From NCBI RefSeq assembly GCF_016806125.1, contig NZ_CP047166.1:3038001-3102000 (forward strand): a stretch of DNA of 64,000 nucleotides, written 5' to 3'. This stretch comes from Ponticoccus alexandrii (GTDB lineage Bacteria > Pseudomonadota > Alphaproteobacteria > Rhodobacterales > Rhodobacteraceae). Under the pieces are notes generated by a model, which saw only the letters and a program-made list of their open reading frames with translations, made no database searches and was not told the DNA's origin. Positions within the stretch are counted from its first letter, which is position 1, and every line of letters begins with the position of its first letter. Shown here piece by piece: positions 62,049 through 64,000 of the stretch. A program made the position numbers and the translations under genes.

Positions 62049-63233
62049 TCAGTCGGAGAGCGATCCCAGCGGCGGCAGCAAATCGCCGCAGACCAGCCGG
62101 CTCAGCATCCCCGGCAGCGGTGACACCTGCGACAACGGAAACAGCACCCGGTCGCGCAGCAGCGGCAACATGCGGCTGTCGGACTGGTACTGAGAGGTGA
62201 ACAGGCGGCTCATCCCCTGATAGCCGCGCACGTGCCAGCGCCGGGCCTGCGCGTACCAGCGGGCCGCAAGCGCCACGTCGCCCTGTGCCCGCTCCAGCGC
62301 GCGGGCCAGCGCCCATGCGTCCAGCAGCGCCATGTTGGCCCCCTGCCCCAGTTGCGGGCTGGCGCGATGCGCGGCGTCGCCGATATGGACCAGCCGCCCG
62401 CCGTCCGACCAGGGGCGGCGCAGCGTACCGTGGGAGTAACGCGCCATGGTCATCTGCGCCGGATCGGTGATCTGGGCGGCAAAGGGCGCATAGTCGGGCC
62501 AGAGCGCGCTGGCCTCGACACGCCAGGCCTCCAGCCCGGTGGCCTGCCAGTCGTCATACGCCCCGGCAGGTAGGGACCAGAAGATCGCGCACTTGCGCGC
62601 CTGCTGCCCCGGCACGCGCCCGATGGGCAGGACGCCCAGCATCCGGTCGGCGCGCCGGTAGACCTGCCGAAGCTCGTTGTAGGGCAGGTCTGTCTGCGCG
62701 GGCCAGTCCACCGTCGCCCAGAGCGCGCCGTAGCCCAGCGACCGCGCCCGCATGGGCGACAGCAATGAACCCGCACCCGAGGCATCGACCACCATGTCGA
62801 AAGGGCCGTCCGTGCCCTTTGCGTGGACCACCCAGCCCGCCTCGACCCGCTCGACGCGATGGCCGGGCCGGATTTCGGCCCCGGCGCGCAGGGCCGCCGC
62901 ATGCAGGATGTCGAAGAGCGCCGCGCGATGAATGCCAAGGCCAAAGCGCGGGACCCCCGGCGCGTCATAGGCCACATCCAGAACCCGCCGCCCGCTGCGC
63001 GCCTCGCGGCCCAGCATCCGGTGGACCCGGTTGCCCATGCGCAGGGCCTCATCCGCGACGCCGAGACTGTCCAGAACCGTCATCCCGACCGGCTGGATGA
63101 CGAGGCCCGAGCCGACCGGCGCCGGGGCCTCGAACCGGTCGAAGACGGTGACACGGTGCCCCGCCCCGGCCAAAGCCGCCGCGGCGGCCAGCCCGCCGAT
63201 CCCGGCCCCAACAATCGCAATGGTCAAACGCAT
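62049..63233 (-). CDS. FAD-dependent monooxygenase (aromatic hydroxylase-like)
   Basis: A 394-residue flavoprotein. FAD-binding 'IAIVGAGIGGLAAAAALAGA' at the start, a DG-type 'DMVVDASGAGSLLSPM' near residue 150, and 'GDAAHRASPQLGQGANMALL' around 300 place it with PHBH-type monooxygenases. The substrate is not indicated; salicylate- or ubiquinone-hydroxylase-like roles are both possible. The gene stands alone. Confidence 0.87.
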   Translation of the reverse strand: MRLTIAIVGAGIGGLAAAAALAGAGHRVTVFDRFEAPAPVGSGLVIQPVGMTVLDSLGVADEALRMGNRVHRMLGREARSGRRVLDVAYDAPGVPRFGLGIHRAALFDILHAAALRAGAEIRPGHRVERVEAGWVVHAKGTDGPFDMVVDASGAGSLLSPMRARSLGYGALWATVDWPAQTDLPYNELRQVYRRADRMLGVLPIGRVPGQQARKCAIFWSLPAGAYDDWQATGLEAWRVEASALWPDYAPFAAQITDPAQMTMARYSHGTLRRPWSDGGRLVHIGDAAHRASPQLGQGANMALLDAWALARALERAQGDVALAARWYAQARRWHVRGYQGMSRLFTSQYQSDSRMLPLLRDRVLFPLSQVSPLPGMLSRLVCGDLLPPLGSLSD

Positions 63234-63390
63234 GACTACCCCGCTAACGGGAGAGAGGATTCCCTCACGATACCGTTAGCGCAAGCGCCAAAGGGACGCA
63301 GATCCATAGGATGCGACGGGATGGCGCGCCTGGGACCGGGGGCGCAGGCCTTTTTTCCGGCCGGTGCGTGCGCGGTGAGGGAGGGAACGA

Positions 63391-63437
63391 GGGGCGCTGC
63401 CCCTCGCGCTCCCCGAGGTATTTGGGGACCAAAGAAG
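63391..63437 (+). repeat. dispersed repeat, copy H
   Basis: GGGG-CGCTG-CCCC hairpin, TCGCGCT, CCCCGAGGTATTTGGGGACC, AAAGAAG. Confidence 0.8.
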
Positions 63438-63506
63438 GAGCGGACCGTTGCCTTGCGGCGCGGGTCCCTTTTTCGAGGGCGACGTCGGTCTGTCCTGTCG
63501 GGAAGA

Positions 63507-63527
63507 GGCGCCCCGCGTCGGGGCGCC
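63507..63527 (-). terminator. terminator-like hairpin after ileS
   Basis: GGCGCCCC and GGGGCGCC pair across a 5-base GCGTC-type loop, 21 bases after the ileS stop on the minus strand. The following CTCTTCCC is only a weak T-run. Confidence 0.6.
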
Positions 63528-63547
63528 CCGTCTTTTCCGGAAGCGGC

Positions 63548-64000
63548 TTAGCCCAGCGCCTCGTCGCAGCGCTTGCAGGTGCCGGGGTGCTTGTGGGTGC
63601 CCACGTCCGGCAGGATCTTCCAGCAGCGCTGGCATTTCTCGCCCTCGGCCTTCTCGAAAACGACCGTCACACCGTCCACCTCGGGCAGGCGGAAGGCCTC
63701 TGCCGGGGCGGGATCGCCGGTCAGGCGCACGTCCGAGGTGATGATGATATCCTCGAAGGCGGTGGTCTTCAGCGCCTCGAGCACCTCGGGCTCGCGCACA
63801 TGCACCACCGGCGCCGCCTCGAGCGAGGCACCTATGACCTTGTCGACCCGCTGCACCTCCAGCGCCGCCGTCACCGCGCGCCGCGCGCGACGGACCTGCG
63901 CCCACTTGGCGGCCAGCGCCTCGTCTTTCCATGCTTCGGGGGTCTCGGGGAAGTCCTGCAGGTGGACCGACCCCTCGGGGAAACGCTCCAGCCAGACTTC
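63548..64000 (-). CDS. ileS: isoleucine-tRNA ligase, C-terminal part
   Basis: Only about 150 C-terminal residues are present; the gene continues past the right edge in the frame whose first full codon ends at 64000. The anticodon-binding end is recognised by 'SVHLQDFPETPEAWKDE', 'VTAALEVQRVDKVIGASLEA' and the C-terminal zinc finger 'KCQRCWKILPDVG' / 'TCKRCDEAL', which is standard in bacterial IleRS. It charges tRNA-Ile. Confidence 0.95.
   Translation of the reverse strand, partial: EVWLERFPEGSVHLQDFPETPEAWKDEALAAKWAQVRRARRAVTAALEVQRVDKVIGASLEAAPVVHVREPEVLEALKTTAFEDIIITSDVRLTGDPAPAEAFRLPEVDGVTVVFEKAEGEKCQRCWKILPDVGTHKHPGTCKRCDEALG

Larger units (their letters stand above)
63234..63547. other. 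gap between the monooxygenase gene and ileS
   Basis: 314 bases, both neighbours on the minus strand. It contains repeat copy H and the ileS terminator-like hairpin. The rest shows no gene. GCTAACGGGAGAG...CGATACCGTTAGCG (63243-63279) carries an inverted CTAACGG/CCGTTAG pair just before the monooxygenase start, a possible operator. Confidence 0.5.

Noticed and set aside
61773-62123. Plus-strand frame in the gap before the FAD monooxygenase gene
   Set aside because: It is composition-driven, overlaps the end of the monooxygenase gene antisense, and has no ribosome site or domain.
63391-63437. Calling all dispersed-repeat copies intrinsic terminators
   Set aside because: No consistent T-run follows the hairpin, and some copies sit inside operons, between divergent genes or inside a coding frame.

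Overview
The window is GC-rich, gene-dense DNA with short intergenic gaps. It reads as chromosomal sequence from an alphaproteobacterium, most likely a Rhodobacterales / Roseobacter-group bacterium. The signs are several TRAP transporters, a ChvE/GguAB sugar transporter beside an oxidative pentose pathway, a two-component glycine-betaine demethylase, Zur-like boxes at the zinc uptake genes, and a dispersed CCCCGAGGTATTT...GGACCAAAGAAG repeat. No rRNA, tRNA, CRISPR array, prophage or intact insertion sequence was recognised.

Layout. 1-6186: end of a TRAP transporter, its Tat-exported binding protein, then a glutamine-synthetase-like ligase, an aldehyde dehydrogenase and an iron-type alcohol dehydrogenase; together they look like uptake and gamma-glutamyl catabolism of an amine or amino-alcohol. 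6479-10155: a PqiA-PqiA-PqiB-PqiC envelope lipid-transport operon in which PqiA is split into two genes. 10292-12178: a fused 3-dehydroshikimate dehydratase / dioxygenase-like protein (QuiC type). 12471-22698: a sugar system with a divergent GbpR-like LysR regulator, ChvE-GguA-GguB ABC transporter, and the non-phosphorylative L-arabinose/D-galactose route (sugar dehydrogenase, aldonate dehydratase, 2-keto-3-deoxy-sugar-acid dehydratase, 2-oxoglutarate semialdehyde dehydrogenase) ending in 2-oxoglutarate; no lactonase gene is present. 22885-26903: four two-component proteins (two kinases, two response regulators) with no DNA-binding output domain; one regulator seems frameshifted. 27103-32766: a second TRAP transporter with a MarR regulator and an acyl-CoA ligase, preceded by a palindrome that may be the MarR operator. 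33045-36406: glycine betaine monooxygenase (reductase and Rieske oxygenase) with a divergent LysR regulator.

36447-39644: a methyltransferase, a zinc alcohol dehydrogenase and a LysR protein with two N-terminal DNA-binding domains. 39729-42926: a nine-copy CCCTGA microsatellite and three KDO (3-deoxy-D-manno-octulosonate) synthesis genes. 43199-43975: an acetyltransferase and a small conserved protein. 44299-47278: zinc uptake genes znuA and znuCB, divergent, with an exceptionally long histidine-rich loop in ZnuA and a poly-His tail on ZnuC. 47593-51545: small proteins, a phosphatase, a sirtuin, a copper chaperone and ribosomal protein L28. 51692-57471: MeaB GTPase, HrpB helicase, and arginine synthesis genes argF and argD. 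57765-64000: truA, a YcjX / acetyltransferase / YcjF operon, a FAD monooxygenase and the end of ileS.

Recurrent non-coding structure is the most interesting part of the window. There are eight copies of the dispersed repeat, one of which encodes the tail of an acetyltransferase. There is an almost perfect REPIN with GTAG-headed REP sequences facing each other. Strong stem-loops lie just after each of the four solute-binding-protein genes, and paired look-alike hairpins follow pqiC.
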